Assembly: GCA_001430745.1 (NCBI GenBank)
Contig: KQ482063.1
Span: forward strand, 1,184,945-1,203,078
DNA from: Auxenochlorella pyrenoidosa
Lineage: Eukaryota > Chlorophyta > Trebouxiophyceae > Chlorellales > Chlorellaceae
Length of the DNA stretch: 18,134 nt
Direction: 5' to 3'
Shown: positions 1-9,221 of the stretch, in pieces
How the letters are laid out: each line of letters begins with the position of its first letter
Numbering within the stretch: the stretch's first letter is position 1
Translations under genes and position numbers: made by a program
Notes under the pieces: generated by a model
Databases searched by the model: none
Seen by the model: the letters and a program-made list of their open reading frames with translations, nothing else
Told to the model about the DNA's origin: nothing

Positions 1-1878
1 CCGCCTCAAATGCTGCCAGCAGCAGCTCTGCCTGGTGCTGGCGCCAGCGCGGGAAAAAGTTCCAGGCTGTCAGTCGCAAAAAACAGTACCCTGTTGGCAG
101 AAATGAGGAGGGTTGTATTGGCTGGGGGCGCGCACGGCAGTGCTGGGAGCCAAGCAAAGCAACCACAGGCACCAACGCAACCTCAGTTTTGAGCAAGTCC
201 AGCAGAGCACAAGAGCATGAAGGGACACACCTAAATCCGCCAGCAGAACCTGGAGTGCGGAGAGAAGGTGAGGCTGCGGCGTGCCCTCGCACATGCTGGC
301 GATTGCCGGGACAGCCTCCAGCGCTGCCCAGCAGGCCATGCTGGTGCTCAGGCACAGTGCTTGAGTGGGTGCCTCTGCCTCTTCTGGCTCCCGCTCTGCT
401 GATAAGATTTGCAGGAGGGATGCGGCACAGCCAGCAGCCAACAAGTGCTCCTCTGGAATGGTGCCCGTGCTGCCCGCCCCGCCCTGCGCCGCCTTCTGCA
501 GCACGGCTGCCAGCGTGCGCTGAAGCTGCAACGCAGCGGGGCCGTTTGATGCTGCCGCGTGGAAGTGCAGGCGCAGGCGACGGCTGGCAAGCATGGAGCT
601 CACGTTCTGCCAGCAGGGCATCTTGTCTGCCCCCATGGCGCGTGTGCCAACACCTGGCTGCCCTGCCTCAGGCCCTGTGTCAGCTGCCAGGCAGCACGCA
701 AAGCGCAGCACGTGATTTGCGAGCTGCTCGCCCGCAGTGCCGGCAGGCTGGTCTGCTGCCAGGCTGGCGTCCACAGCCCCGCCAAGCTCGGGGAGGTCGA
801 GCAGCAAATCGAGCAGCATGAGGAGGGATGCCCAGCTGTAGAGGTCACAGCCCGGCTGGCCTGAGAGTGGAGCAGTGGGGCCAACCAGACTTGTGATGGT
901 TGGGGTACGAAAGGGCAGTGTAGGTCGCGAGCGCCAGGTCCATTGCAATGCAGGGCTTTGCACGCAGTCCAGCTGACACAGAGCAGCATGGCCAGGAAAC
1001 GCCACCAGGCTGCGTTTGGGGCAGGCGCTCACCTGGCATTGTGAGCCCGCCAAGCCCCGCCGCCAGCGTGCGCAGCACCGGTGGCACGCAGCGCCGAGCC
1101 TCCTCGGCTGCCATGGTGTAGCTCTGCGTGCCGGCGCGGCCCGCACAGTGCTCGAGCAGCCGGGCCATTGTATCAGCACACAAGCCCACAGGCGCCGCCG
1201 ACAGCCCAGCCAGCGAGGCACTGGTGCCGAGCAGCGCGTGATTCAGGAGGTCAGCGACTACAGACAGCATGCTGGTCATCCACTGGACCAGCGGGGCCAG
1301 CTCGCTAGGGTGCAGCTGGCATGAGGTTTGTGCCCCCTGTGGCAGCTCCAGCATGGTCAACGCAGTGGCCAGGCCGCTTACAGTGCCTGTCATGCCGAAC
1401 ATCACCGCCAACAGCTTGCTCTCCTGTCCAGCGCCTGGCCTGTTATCGTGCGCCGCCGAGGCAAAGCGCTCAGCCAGGGCTGCGCAGTGCGCGGCATGAG
1501 GCGACAGTGCCCTGCAGGGCATGGGATGATGCACGGGTGGGAGGGCAATCCCTGGATACCAAGTCCAAAGCATCCGCCACTGCAGAGCGGCTCTCACACG
1601 CCCGTCAGTTGTGAGCATTTAGCAGCCACAGGTGCGGTGGCCGGCGGGGCCCCATAGAAGCACGGGTGCCTACCGCAGGGCCTGTGCGATCGCATGAGGG
1701 TCGTCGCCCCTGCAGATAAGTTCCTTCAGGTGGGCAGAGATCCCCACAAAGGCCTTATGGAGCTTCGCAGAGCTTGAGAACTCCAGGCGCCTGGCCGGCA
1801 GGCACGCAGCCAGAGTGCGCAGGTGCTCCTCCATCCCTGCCTCGGCTGTGCAGGCCTTCGGTGAGGGAAGGAGGGCTG
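1..1878 (-). CDS. Unassigned alpha-helical protein, partial (four exons, 3' end off window)
   Basis: I do not recognise this protein. Four exons join in phase on the minus strand: 1878..1674 (phase 2 end), 1511..1033 (phase 1 end), 860..231 (phase 1 end) and 66..1, which runs off the window. Donors are GTAGGC, GTGAGC and GTGTGT; all acceptors end in CAG. About 460 residues are visible. They are rich in Leu and Ala with repeated amphipathic helical stretches such as LLMLLDLLLDLPELGG and ALQLQRTLAAVLQKAA, which suggests a HEAT/ARM-like or other helical-repeat fold, without any catalytic motif. The last visible exon begins AWNFFPRWRQHQAELLLAAF. That WNF context faintly recalls exportin-4, but the amount of sequence before it does not fit well, so no name is given. 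The first exon may begin at either CAG of a CAGCAG acceptor, or translation could begin at the internal ATG at 1834. Further 5' exons probably lie between 1900 and 2850. Confidence 0.62.
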
Positions 1879-2868
1879 CTGCATCAATGTGGTTGCGAAT
1901 GACAACCTAATCTGCCAGTGGAATTGGCGGCAGCTGCTCTGGGGAGCCGCAGCCATCCTTGTTGGAAGAAGAGCTAGGGCACAGTGCAGCACCAGCTGCT
2001 CCTCCCAGCCCACCTGTGGCTGGCGAGGCCGGCCACACGCAGGGCTGGCCGCCCTGCAGCCAGAGATGGACTTTAGGCTCTCCTGCTTTTGTGTGATGCC
2101 AGCAGATGCAAAGAGTTGTCCCCGAGGCTGTAACTTGGCCCCAAGAGCTGACGCCTGTGATCGTTATTTGGGTGCTGACATGGACGCGCCATGTCGCGCC
2201 GCCCCGAGCCCTGCAGCCCCTCTTAGTCTCCTGAGCATGTGATCGTGTCCTGTTGTAGAGGTTGCAAGAACACAACGCTTTGCAAAGGTCCACAGCCCTG
2301 CCAAGCAGCCGAAAGATAGGATGATGCAGGAGGTGAGCGGGCACCACCTGTGGGCCAGCATGCCCTCCGGCAGCCTCACACACCAGTTGCTGCTCACAAT
2401 CGGCCAAAACAACGCCGACAAGCTGCCAAACGGATAATGACGAACCCACAAGCATACCAGGAGCAAGTGTGTGATGCGAGAGCGATGCACAGGCTTTGGG
2501 CAGCGGCGATGCCTCAACGCCTGCCCCTCGTCGCTGCCCGCTGATGCCTGTGCGCCCCCCAGCTGAACAGTCCCAGCACAGCATTTGCACCGCTGATGCC
2601 TGTGCGCCCCCCAGCATGACCTCTTGCAGGCCTCGCTGCTGGCGTATGAAACCGTTCATGCCTGCAAGCCGCACAGCTGCAGGTACGCCCTTCTGCACCG
2701 CTCAGGGGCGCACAGCACAGACTTCAATCGTGAGCCTGGGACAGCAAAGAAGCGCGCGATGCCTGCCACACGCCGGCGCATGCGGCGGGCTGCCACGCTG
2801 ACCATAGAAGCATGCAGTTCAGGCAGCCCTTCCTCATGCCCATGCTGTCAGCTTCCACTCCGCCAGCC
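1879..2868. other. Region without a confident gene; possible upstream exons of the left-hand gene
   Basis: No exon here could be fixed by both splice phase and protein character. On the minus strand a short stretch around 2050-2006 lies between a good CAG acceptor and an ACAG|GTGGGC donor, and could be an upstream exon of the left-hand gene. Another weakly coding-looking stretch (LVGVVLADCEQQLVC) lies near 2420-2350. A possible tiny last exon of the Cys-domain gene lies at 2735..2702, and a 26-bp direct repeat at 2538-2615. A TGTAA at about 2129 on the plus strand has no upstream gene to serve. Confidence 0.4.
2538..2615. repeat. 26-bp perfect direct repeat, 52-bp period
   Basis: The segments 2538-2563 and 2590-2615 are identical over 26 bases (core CTGATGCCTGTGCGCC followed by CCCCAGC), separated by exactly 26 unrelated bases. 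It looks like a local duplication. On the minus strand both copies carry a CACAG that could act as a splice acceptor. No terminal inverted repeats or open frame mark it as a transposon. Confidence 0.85.
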
Positions 2869-3635
2869 TCACATGTGCTCTCCTGCGCTTCCGGCCCAGC
2901 CAAACGTCTCCAAGAAGGTCTGGACGCATCCGGGGGTGATTGGCAGCGCGCCCAGGGCGCCCTTGCATTCCTCGCTGCAGGCTGTCGGGGCCTCTGAGAC
3001 AGAGCCGCCATACATTTGGTAGTCAGGGCAGTAGTTGTTTAGGGTGGAGGTCAGGTCCATCCAGCAGACACCAGAGGATGGGACGGCAGCAGGGGCGGCC
3101 CCGCCTTCTGCTGCGGCGGCGGCCAGGCCACACAGTTTCAAGTAAGTGCGCCTGCAGCAATTGGGATGGAAGCATCATGGGCACAGTGCGGATGCTGTGC
3201 TTGTGCTGCTTGATGGGCCGCTCTCCACCGCCACCTGCTAGGCAGGCCGGCTTTGCTGCCCCACTGCAGCCTGCGATTCACAGAGGCTTTTCCCGCGGCC
3301 TGGTGGTTCCTTGCAGAGCAGGTGGCCAGATCTGGAGCTGCCCCGCTGTGCGCTCACATGGAGGCGCCGTCAGAGCCTTCCCAGCCCAGGGTGCGGAGGA
3401 AGCTGGCGTAGCACTCGGGGGAGACGGTCTTTGAGCTCATGGCCTGCTTGCACTCGGCCTTGCATGCTGGCGGCGGCGGTGGCGGCGGCGTTCCCGTGCC
3501 AATGTCAATCCGCTCTGGGCAGGAGTTGTCCATTGTCTTCGCCAGGTCAGCCTCACAGAGCGTGGTGTCCTGGGCGGCAGCGCGGCGAGGCATGGCTGCT
3601 GTGCTGGCCAGGAGCAGGAAGAGCAGCAGTTCCAT
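2869..3635 (-). CDS. Small secreted protein with two homologous five-cysteine domains
   Basis: The start ATG at 3635 opens a signal peptide (MELLLFLLLASTAAMPRRAA, cleavage likely near AAAQ), so the product is probably secreted or enters the endomembrane system. Exon 1 is 3635..3358. A 206-bp intron (GTGAGC...TGCAG) leads to exon 2 at 3151..2873, and both sides agree on phase 2. Each exon carries one copy of a domain with the pattern C-x11-CP-x(n)-C-x3-C-x12-C followed by FLxTxGWxGS. Exon 1 also has a seven-proline linker. Both exons end in AT|GTGAG, so unspliced reading gives Met then TGA at once. Three models remain: one two-domain protein stopping at 2869; a three-exon form using the acceptor at 2736 and ending at 2702 (tail LTIEVCAVRP); or two tandem single-domain genes. 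The second copy lacks its own ATG signal peptide, which favours one gene. I do not recognise the domain family, so function is unknown; a disulfide-stabilised extracellular or wall-associated role is inference. Confidence 0.68.
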
Positions 3636-4820
3636 TGCAGATTCAGCTGGTCCTGCACGCAAAGAGCCAACAAGTTCTCTGCTCTGGATCGCGCAGCAAG
3701 GCGCTGCTTTTGGAATCACCACTAAGGAAAAGGTGCACTAGAGCCAGCTGCACCTCGGGTCAACACGCCCGGAAAGCAGGGTGCAGCAGCAGGGAGGTGC
3801 GCGACGCAACGGCGGCTGCATGACTCGAGGACCCAGAAACCTTCCTGTCCTCAGCTCCTGTACTCCTTTGTCACCTTAGTGCATTGGTAGGTATGCTGCT
3901 TGTTGGCTACAGGCAGCTGGAAAGGCAGCACCTGCAAGTGCCGACGCAGGCAAGCAGGCTCGTCAGCGGGCGGCGGCAGCAGGCGGGCGGCAGCCAAAAT
4001 CGTGCAGCGGAGGCGGGCGCCGACACTGCGCCCTGTGCCCTAGTCTTTAGCAGGCCATCCAAGGCAAACGTCTTTTTGACAGGTGCGCGCAGCTCGTCGA
4101 CTGTCGGCCCGAGCAGGGACGCTCTTGGTCCAACCTGATGCCTTTGCCAAGGGGCCAGTAGCTCGATACGAGTGGCATGTACCGGGTTCAATAATTGGGA
4201 GGAACCTCATAGCTGCTTGAGGCATGGCATGCGTAGGAAGGGCGAGCGTCGACCGGGCAGCCGCAGGGAGCGGTGATGTAGAGGGCCCCTCAGGGCCATG
4301 TGCAGCAGGGCTATAGAGAGTCCTGTGCATTACACCGTTCCCCCGCACCAAAAAACGTTGAGGAAGCTGAGGCATGTTGGCTGCTCTTGCTGCACAGTCG
4401 CGTGCCCGACCGCCAGCGCAGCGCCGCCTCCAAGATGAGGCCCAGCATCATGACGCCATCGCGCCGGCTATTGCCGTCAATCGCATTTGAGCGCCATCTC
4501 AACCTTCAATTTAGAGCTCTGGCCGCCAGGCGCGCTCGCTCTCCATTCTACTGCGCGGACTAGCAGGCCCTGCTAGAGGCCCCAGCCTGTGAATGCGCTG
4601 GCACGCTCCCCAGTTGCAGCGCACAGCAGCGCAGCGAGGTTGCTGGGGCGGCAGCAGCGGGGCGGCGGCGGCAAGGGCGCCGGCGCTAGGGCAGTGGTTG
4701 CAACCCGGGCAGCAGCTCGCCCGCGACCTGAGCCAGCTGCGTTTGGCGACAGGTGCATCGCCGCAGGCACAGCAATTGGAGACTGAAAGGATTGCCGAGC
4801 CAGGCCCTGCCTCGAGCGCC
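3636..4820. promoter_or_regulatory. 1.2-kb intergenic region between divergent genes
   Basis: This region separates the start of the minus-strand Cys-domain gene from the start of the plus-strand hydroxylase, so it should hold both promoters and 5' UTRs. Open frames here on both strands are short, Arg/Ala/Pro-rich shadows with no motif or splice partner. I see no TATA box, tRNA or repeat I can support. The last 250 bp before 4821 are markedly GC-rich, with GGC/GCA runs. Confidence 0.45.
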
Positions 4821-6552
4821 ATGGCCGGGGCGGAGCAGGCGGCGCCTGCGGCGGCTCGGGAGCAGCAGCCCGAGTGCCGCGGCGGCGCATTGTCGCTGGC
4901 AGGCCCGGGCGGGCGGGAGCAAGAGGTGCGCTTCGCTCATATGTGGCTGATCAGGGTTGTTTCACATAACATTGTAGCACACCAGCGCTGGCACAGGCGA
5001 CCCTTCCTTGCTTCCCTCCCGAGCGCCAGCCCGGGGCCCTCCATGCATTGAAGGATGCTGCACAGCACTGCATGTGCCCCCATGCAGGTCCCCAAGACGC
5101 TCCCCCAGGCTGCAGCCACCTTCTGCTCCCACCCCTCCACCATCCTGATTCTTGCCGGCCTCGGCGCGCTGCTCTGGGCGCGCGTGCAGCAGCCGCTGCA
5201 CCCCGTCACTGACGCGGCAGTGGCCGCTGCGGTGGCAGGCGGCTGGTGCCTGCAGGTGCGGGGGGGGAGCGGCGCTGGGGCGTCCCAAGCGGCTGCATGA
5301 TGGGGCGCAAGCGCAGCAGGCAGGACAGCGGCTTCTGCTGTGCCCCAGGTGCTTGCTGCCTCACGCCCGGCTGGCGCTGCCCCCTGCGCAGGAGTGGGCG
5401 GTGCACGCGCTGCTGTTGCACTCCAAGTTTGACTGGGTGGGCAGGCGCATCCACGTGGGGCACCACCAGCGCCCCTACTTCCATGTGAGGCCGGCAGGGG
5501 GGTGCAGAGTTGCAGGCGTGCCGGTGTGCGGCTGGCTGTCCGCGCGCGTGCTGCCGCAGAGCTCCTGGCACCCTTCGTCCCTGAAGAGCTGGCAGGCCCC
5601 GGCAGCTGCGTGTGCCCTGCATTCTGCTCGCGGTCCTTTTGTGCGGTTTCGTCGGTGGCCTGCCCACTGGGGCCGCTGCTGCCCATCGTGGTGCCGTTCT
5701 CAAACATTCTGCGCCGCCCGTTTGCTGCAGGTGTCCATCGACGACCCCCCTATCGTTGTCGCCTTCATGGCTGCCTCCCTGGGCCTCTTCTGGCTGGGCT
5801 TCCACGGCTCCGAGCTGGCCCTCACCGCCGCCATCTCCTACTTTGCCATGGGCCTGCTCTACGAGTGGACGCACTACATTGTGCACACCCGCTACGGTGC
5901 GGGGGTGGGGGGGGCCAGCCAGGGGGCCGCCGACCCAGCCGCCGGAGCGCCACCAGCGGCCCATTCCGTGTCACAACGTGCACATGTGGCCAGTTGCTGG
6001 CGCGCGTCGTGCTGCGTCGTGCTGTGACCAAAGCACCCCTGCGGCAAGCCCTTGCTCCTGCACCGTGCAACCCTGCATGGCTTGCCAGGCAACCTCTCAC
6101 GATGGTGCCCCAAACTGCGACGATGGCCTTAACTGCGCAGCAGGCTTCTCCGCCGCCTGTCTGCCCCGCAGTGCCGCGCAGCGCGCTGGGCAAGCGCATC
6201 CGCATGCACCACATGCTGCACCACACGCGGCACGAGGGCTACTGGCTGGCCTTCACGGTGCCAGAGGTGCGGGGGGACTGCGGCTGGCGGCGCTGCCCCA
6301 GACGTCCATCAGCCAGGCTCTGGGTCCTCGCGATGCTGTGCTGACTGTTGCTTGTTGTCGCCCCGCTTCCACCCGCGCTGCCGCGCGTCTGCCTGCAGAA
6401 GCTGCGCAACACATCTCAAGCCGTGCCTGGCCTGCCTTTCCCTGCAGGTGGACTCCCTGTTTGGCACCAACCCGGAGCCCTCTGCTGTGCGCATGAGCGA
6501 CATGGCCCGCGCCTCCCTCAAGTCGGCACGAGGGGGTGGCTCCAGCAGCTAG
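4821..6552 (+). CDS. Fatty acid hydroxylase / sterol desaturase superfamily membrane di-iron enzyme
   Basis: Six exons join in phase: 4821..4925, 5088..5255, 5392..5484, 5731..5896, 6172..6266 and 6448..6552, giving 243 residues. The start ATG sits in a good context (GCGCCATGG). The histidine clusters expected of this non-heme di-iron family are all present: HALLLH at 96-101, HVGHH at 112-116, HYIVH at 170-174 and HHMLHH at 190-195. The typical end motif follows, with VDSLFGT starting at 210. Hydrophobic helices lie at about 54-65, 76-90, 129-146 and 150-165. The family inserts hydroxyl groups or double bonds into lipids in the ER or plastid membrane using O2. The size and lack of a cytochrome b5 domain resemble plant ceramide fatty acid 2-hydroxylases, and the motif order resembles cyanobacterial and algal homologues. 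The substrate cannot be read from sequence. The N-terminal 40 residues are Ala/Gln/Gly-rich and not clearly a transit peptide. It converges with the complex I factor downstream. Confidence 0.9.
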
Positions 6553-7030
6553 GGCAGAGACACACAGGCTGACAGGCCTGCTGGAAGCCCGCTGCCCTGT
6601 CAAGTGTTAGCCTTGAGCCTGTAGTGGTTTGCCCTTTCGGCGATATGTTTCAAGGGCCCTGAAAGTCCTTGGTTGGTAGCACCTTGCACCTTGCGCACGC
6701 CTTTCCCTGCCGTGCATTTGCTTCATGCCTTGACCACGCCTGACCGCCCCGCAGGCATCGTTGACCTGCATATTTGCATGCCCATGTAACATAGTTCCCC
6801 TGAGCAGCACTAGTCTAGGCGCTGCCATGGTTTGTCAGTTCGGCGATAGCAGCGAGCCATGCGTGCTGTGCACGCTCTCTGCGTGCTATTCCTCGCAGGG
6901 AAACCTGAGCTGCATGTTCCGGTGAGAATGAACAATCCCGCATTCTCAGCATTTGCATCAGGGATCCTTCCAACTGCAGCGGTGCAAGTCAAAAGCTGTG
7001 CGGACCTGCCTGCTCCTTGGTGTGGGCCGC
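6553..7030. other. Shared 3' intergenic region between convergent genes
   Basis: 478 bp lie between the stop codons of the plus-strand hydroxylase and the minus-strand CIA30 gene, so the region should contain both 3' UTRs. It has less extreme GC than its surroundings. A plus-strand TGTAA is at 6785. I saw no TTACA (the minus-strand version), so the CIA30 poly(A) signal is probably a variant or lies elsewhere. No gene is visible. Confidence 0.6.
6785..6789 (+). terminator. TGTAA polyadenylation signal of the hydroxylase gene
   Basis: TGTAA is the usual poly(A) signal of green algae. This copy lies 233 bp after the hydroxylase stop, a normal 3' UTR length for such genomes, and no other TGTAA was seen between the stop and this point. 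Cleavage would be expected about 10-30 bp downstream. Confidence 0.6.
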
Positions 7031-8882
7031 TCACTTGGCTTCCCACCATCCTTTTGCTGCCGTGCCGCTGCTGCCCTGGCTGTCGCCGCCGCTATCTTCG
7101 CTGGAGCCGCTGCGACTGCCTACGCCGCCGAGGCCGCGCCCTCCTCCCTGCCCTCGCCCCAGCTGCTCATGCTCGTGAAGCCGTGTGTTGCGCGCCGCTA
7201 TCCAGTCCAGCCCTAGCCGGTAGTCTCCATCTTTCTGGAGGTGGTCGCCGCCCGCAAGCGAGATGCTGAGGGACGTGATGCGCTTGGCGTTCAGCTGCAG
7301 GGCATGGGCATGGGGATGCGCAAGGAGCAGCTTGCAACAACGACAAATGGACATGCAGGTGTTGTGCTGCGCAAGGCTGACAAATGCATTAGTCGCAGCA
7401 GATCCCAGCCAACCGTGCAGAACGCACAGGCTCGACTGCGGAACATGCTGCGTTTGTGCATGGCGGCTGCAACGCCTGTGCCCGGCCAGCCTCGCACCGC
7501 TGGCAGGGTGCACGAGCCGTGCCGTGGGTGCATGAGCAACAGGCATGGACCATTTGGCAGCAGGCAAGCCTCATTACCTCGTGGCATGCCCCCCCTTGGC
7601 TCACCTCCACCACCTCCTCCACCACCTTGCCCTTCCAGGTCAGCAGGAAGCGCGACAGCGGGATCTCCACCTCGCTCCACTCGCCCTTGCTGCAGGGGGG
7701 CGGGGCAGGTGGTTGGCTGGCTGCATCAGCGGGAAGGCTGCCAGTGCTGGGGATTGCACAGTGCAACGGAAGGCACCCTGCTGGGATTTTTAAAACACAG
7801 CAGGGCTGAGACACTTGGCAATGTGCAGCTGCCATGCCACTGCACGAGGGCATACCGGGGCAGGGGAGCCAGATAGAAGTGGGAAGGACAGATACCGAGG
7901 GAGCGGGTGCAGCAATACCGGCAGCCAGCCGGCCCTGCTCACCGCGCAAACAGGAAGGCCTGCCACACGTCGTGGCTGCGCTGGTCGACCAGCCAGTTCT
8001 CGCAGCGCACGCTGGCAATGTACTGCCGCCCGTCGCCGCGTACCCTGCAGAGGCTTGCTCGGCACGTCACCCAGGGATGCAGCCAGCTCAGCAGGGAGCC
8101 TGGCGCTGAGCAGTAATCATAAGTTTTGCAACCCTGTAGCAACAAACCTGCTGACCAACCCAGCATGTTCGCCTTGTTAAGCAGCAGGCGCCAAACCCCC
8201 AGGCCTTGACGGCTAATGGGCGCAGCCTGCGCATGCCCCTTGCTCCTGCTTTCCGCTGCATGCATGGCATCGGGCTGGCATGCCCACGCTCTACCTGAAC
8301 ACAAGGGCATCAAAGTCCTCGAGGTCGAGCCTTTCGGGGTCCTCCAGTGGCCTGCTGGTCATGCCCGCAAAGCCGCTGCGCCGCAGCCGCTCGTGCGCGT
8401 CCTCGCCGACTGTCCTGCTGAAGGTGCCAGCCAGCACCGCCGTGCCCTGCAGGCGGGGCATCTGGCAAGGGGTTCAGAATGGTTGCCACGCCCTCCTGGT
8501 ATGAAGCTCCGGCACTGGCGCTGTGGAAACAGATCAGCAGGGTAGTCAGTGCTGCGCTTGCCTGCGGCTCCTCTGCCGCCGCCAGCTCTGCTGTCGACTT
8601 GCCGCCCAGCTCGGCATCGGAGAAAGGGCTCCACTGCGCCAGATCCTCGGGGGTCTTGAACTGGAAGAGCAGTCGGGAGCTCTCACCAAAGGGGCCCCGT
8701 CGCACTGCAGCAAGTAGTGCCGGCAGGCACCAAGTTGGGCGGAGGCGGCACGGCACGGCCGACAGTAGCAGCAGCGATCAGGCTGCCTGCAGTTGCTTGT
8801 ACATCCAGAGGAGGGTTCAGCAGCACGCACCTCGCTCGATGAACTCGTCTGTGCTGCGGAGAAGCCGCCTGAAGAGCGCCAT
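7031..8882 (-). CDS. CIA30: Complex I intermediate-associated protein 30 (CIA30/NDUFAF1-like) assembly factor
   Basis: Six exons join in phase: 8882..8831, 8704..8562, 8446..8295, 8044..7943, 7689..7605 and 7294..7031, giving 265 residues. The start ATG has a CACCATGG context. The CIA30 domain spans about residues 26-212. Recognisable blocks in order are LLFQFKTPEDLAQW with SDAELGG, a GxFSR-type block followed by RRSGFAGM, FDALVFRVRGDGRQYIASVR, WQAFLFAR, the VEIPLSRFLLTWKGKVV strand pair, and the closing LGLDWI near 207-212. The pattern matches plant At1g17350-type proteins of about 227 residues. The family assists assembly of the membrane arm of mitochondrial NADH dehydrogenase. The Arg-rich amphipathic start MALFRRLLRSTDEF could be a mitochondrial presequence. 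Residues from about 213 form an extra Gly/Ser-rich tail. Intron 2 appears to use a GC donor. The closest neighbour is the divergent VPS13 gene. Confidence 0.92.
8447..8561 (-). other. Probable GC-AG intron in the CIA30 gene
   Basis: This 115-bp intron is flanked by CAG|GCAAGC at the donor and CTGCAG|GGC at the acceptor. Removing it joins the two CIA30 blocks in phase 0. No GT donor nearby gives an equally good join, and reading through introduces a tail unlike the family. The +3 to +5 bases AAG match the strong U1 pairing typical of GC donors. Confidence 0.72.
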
Positions 8883-9221
8883 GGTGCTGGGAGGCCTTTC
8901 CAGCTGAATTGAATGTACGAAAGCCTTAGCACAGATCTGCAGCCTCTGACGGAACAGCAGCATCGCGCGAGCGTTGCCGCTAGCAATTGGGTCCTGCTGC
9001 CCTGCTGGCGTCTTCTGCTGGTTGCCTTGCTGCTGCAGAGGTCGCGCTCATCATTTCGGATCGGTGATCCAAACATAATGCTGGGTTACGGCGGCTCCTG
9101 CCGCCCCCTGTGCGAAACCCTGAAGTCGGGCGGCTCCTCTGCTGCCCAGCTGCCGCTTCCAGCACCTCAGAGCCAGTAGGGCATCATCATGCGTCTTACG
9201 AAAAGCGTCCCAGCTTGAAAT
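8883..9221. promoter_or_regulatory. 339-bp head-to-head promoter region between CIA30 and VPS13
   Basis: The start codons of the minus-strand CIA30 gene and the plus-strand VPS13 gene face away from each other across 339 bp, which must contain both 5' UTRs and the core promoters. A shared bidirectional promoter is a reasonable inference. I see no TATA box or recognisable binding-site repeat. An unseen 5' non-coding exon on either side would change this picture. Confidence 0.55.

Noticed and set aside
862..1030. Protein-like frame (MDLALATYTALSYPN) on the minus strand continuing the left-hand gene
   Set aside because: It lies within a 172-bp intron whose donor (GTGAGC at 1032) and pyrimidine-rich acceptor (at 861) match in phase 1. 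The frame soon hits a stop and does not join the next exon as well.
1907..2698. 263-codon minus-strand frame
   Set aside because: Composition is mixed, with no family signature and several splice-like sites inside. At most short pieces may be exons of the left-hand gene.
4150..4200. GGGTTCAA-like T-loop suggesting a tRNA
   Set aside because: The flanking bases do not form a proper T stem, and no matching acceptor, D or anticodon arms are found on either strand.
4040..4375. Minus-strand frame upstream of the Cys-domain gene
   Set aside because: Short, with no convincing splice partner or motif, and it lies in the expected promoter region of a divergent pair.
4593..5051. Plus-strand frame of 152 codons overlapping the hydroxylase start
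   Set aside because: It is in a different frame from exon 1, runs through the first intron and lacks any motif.
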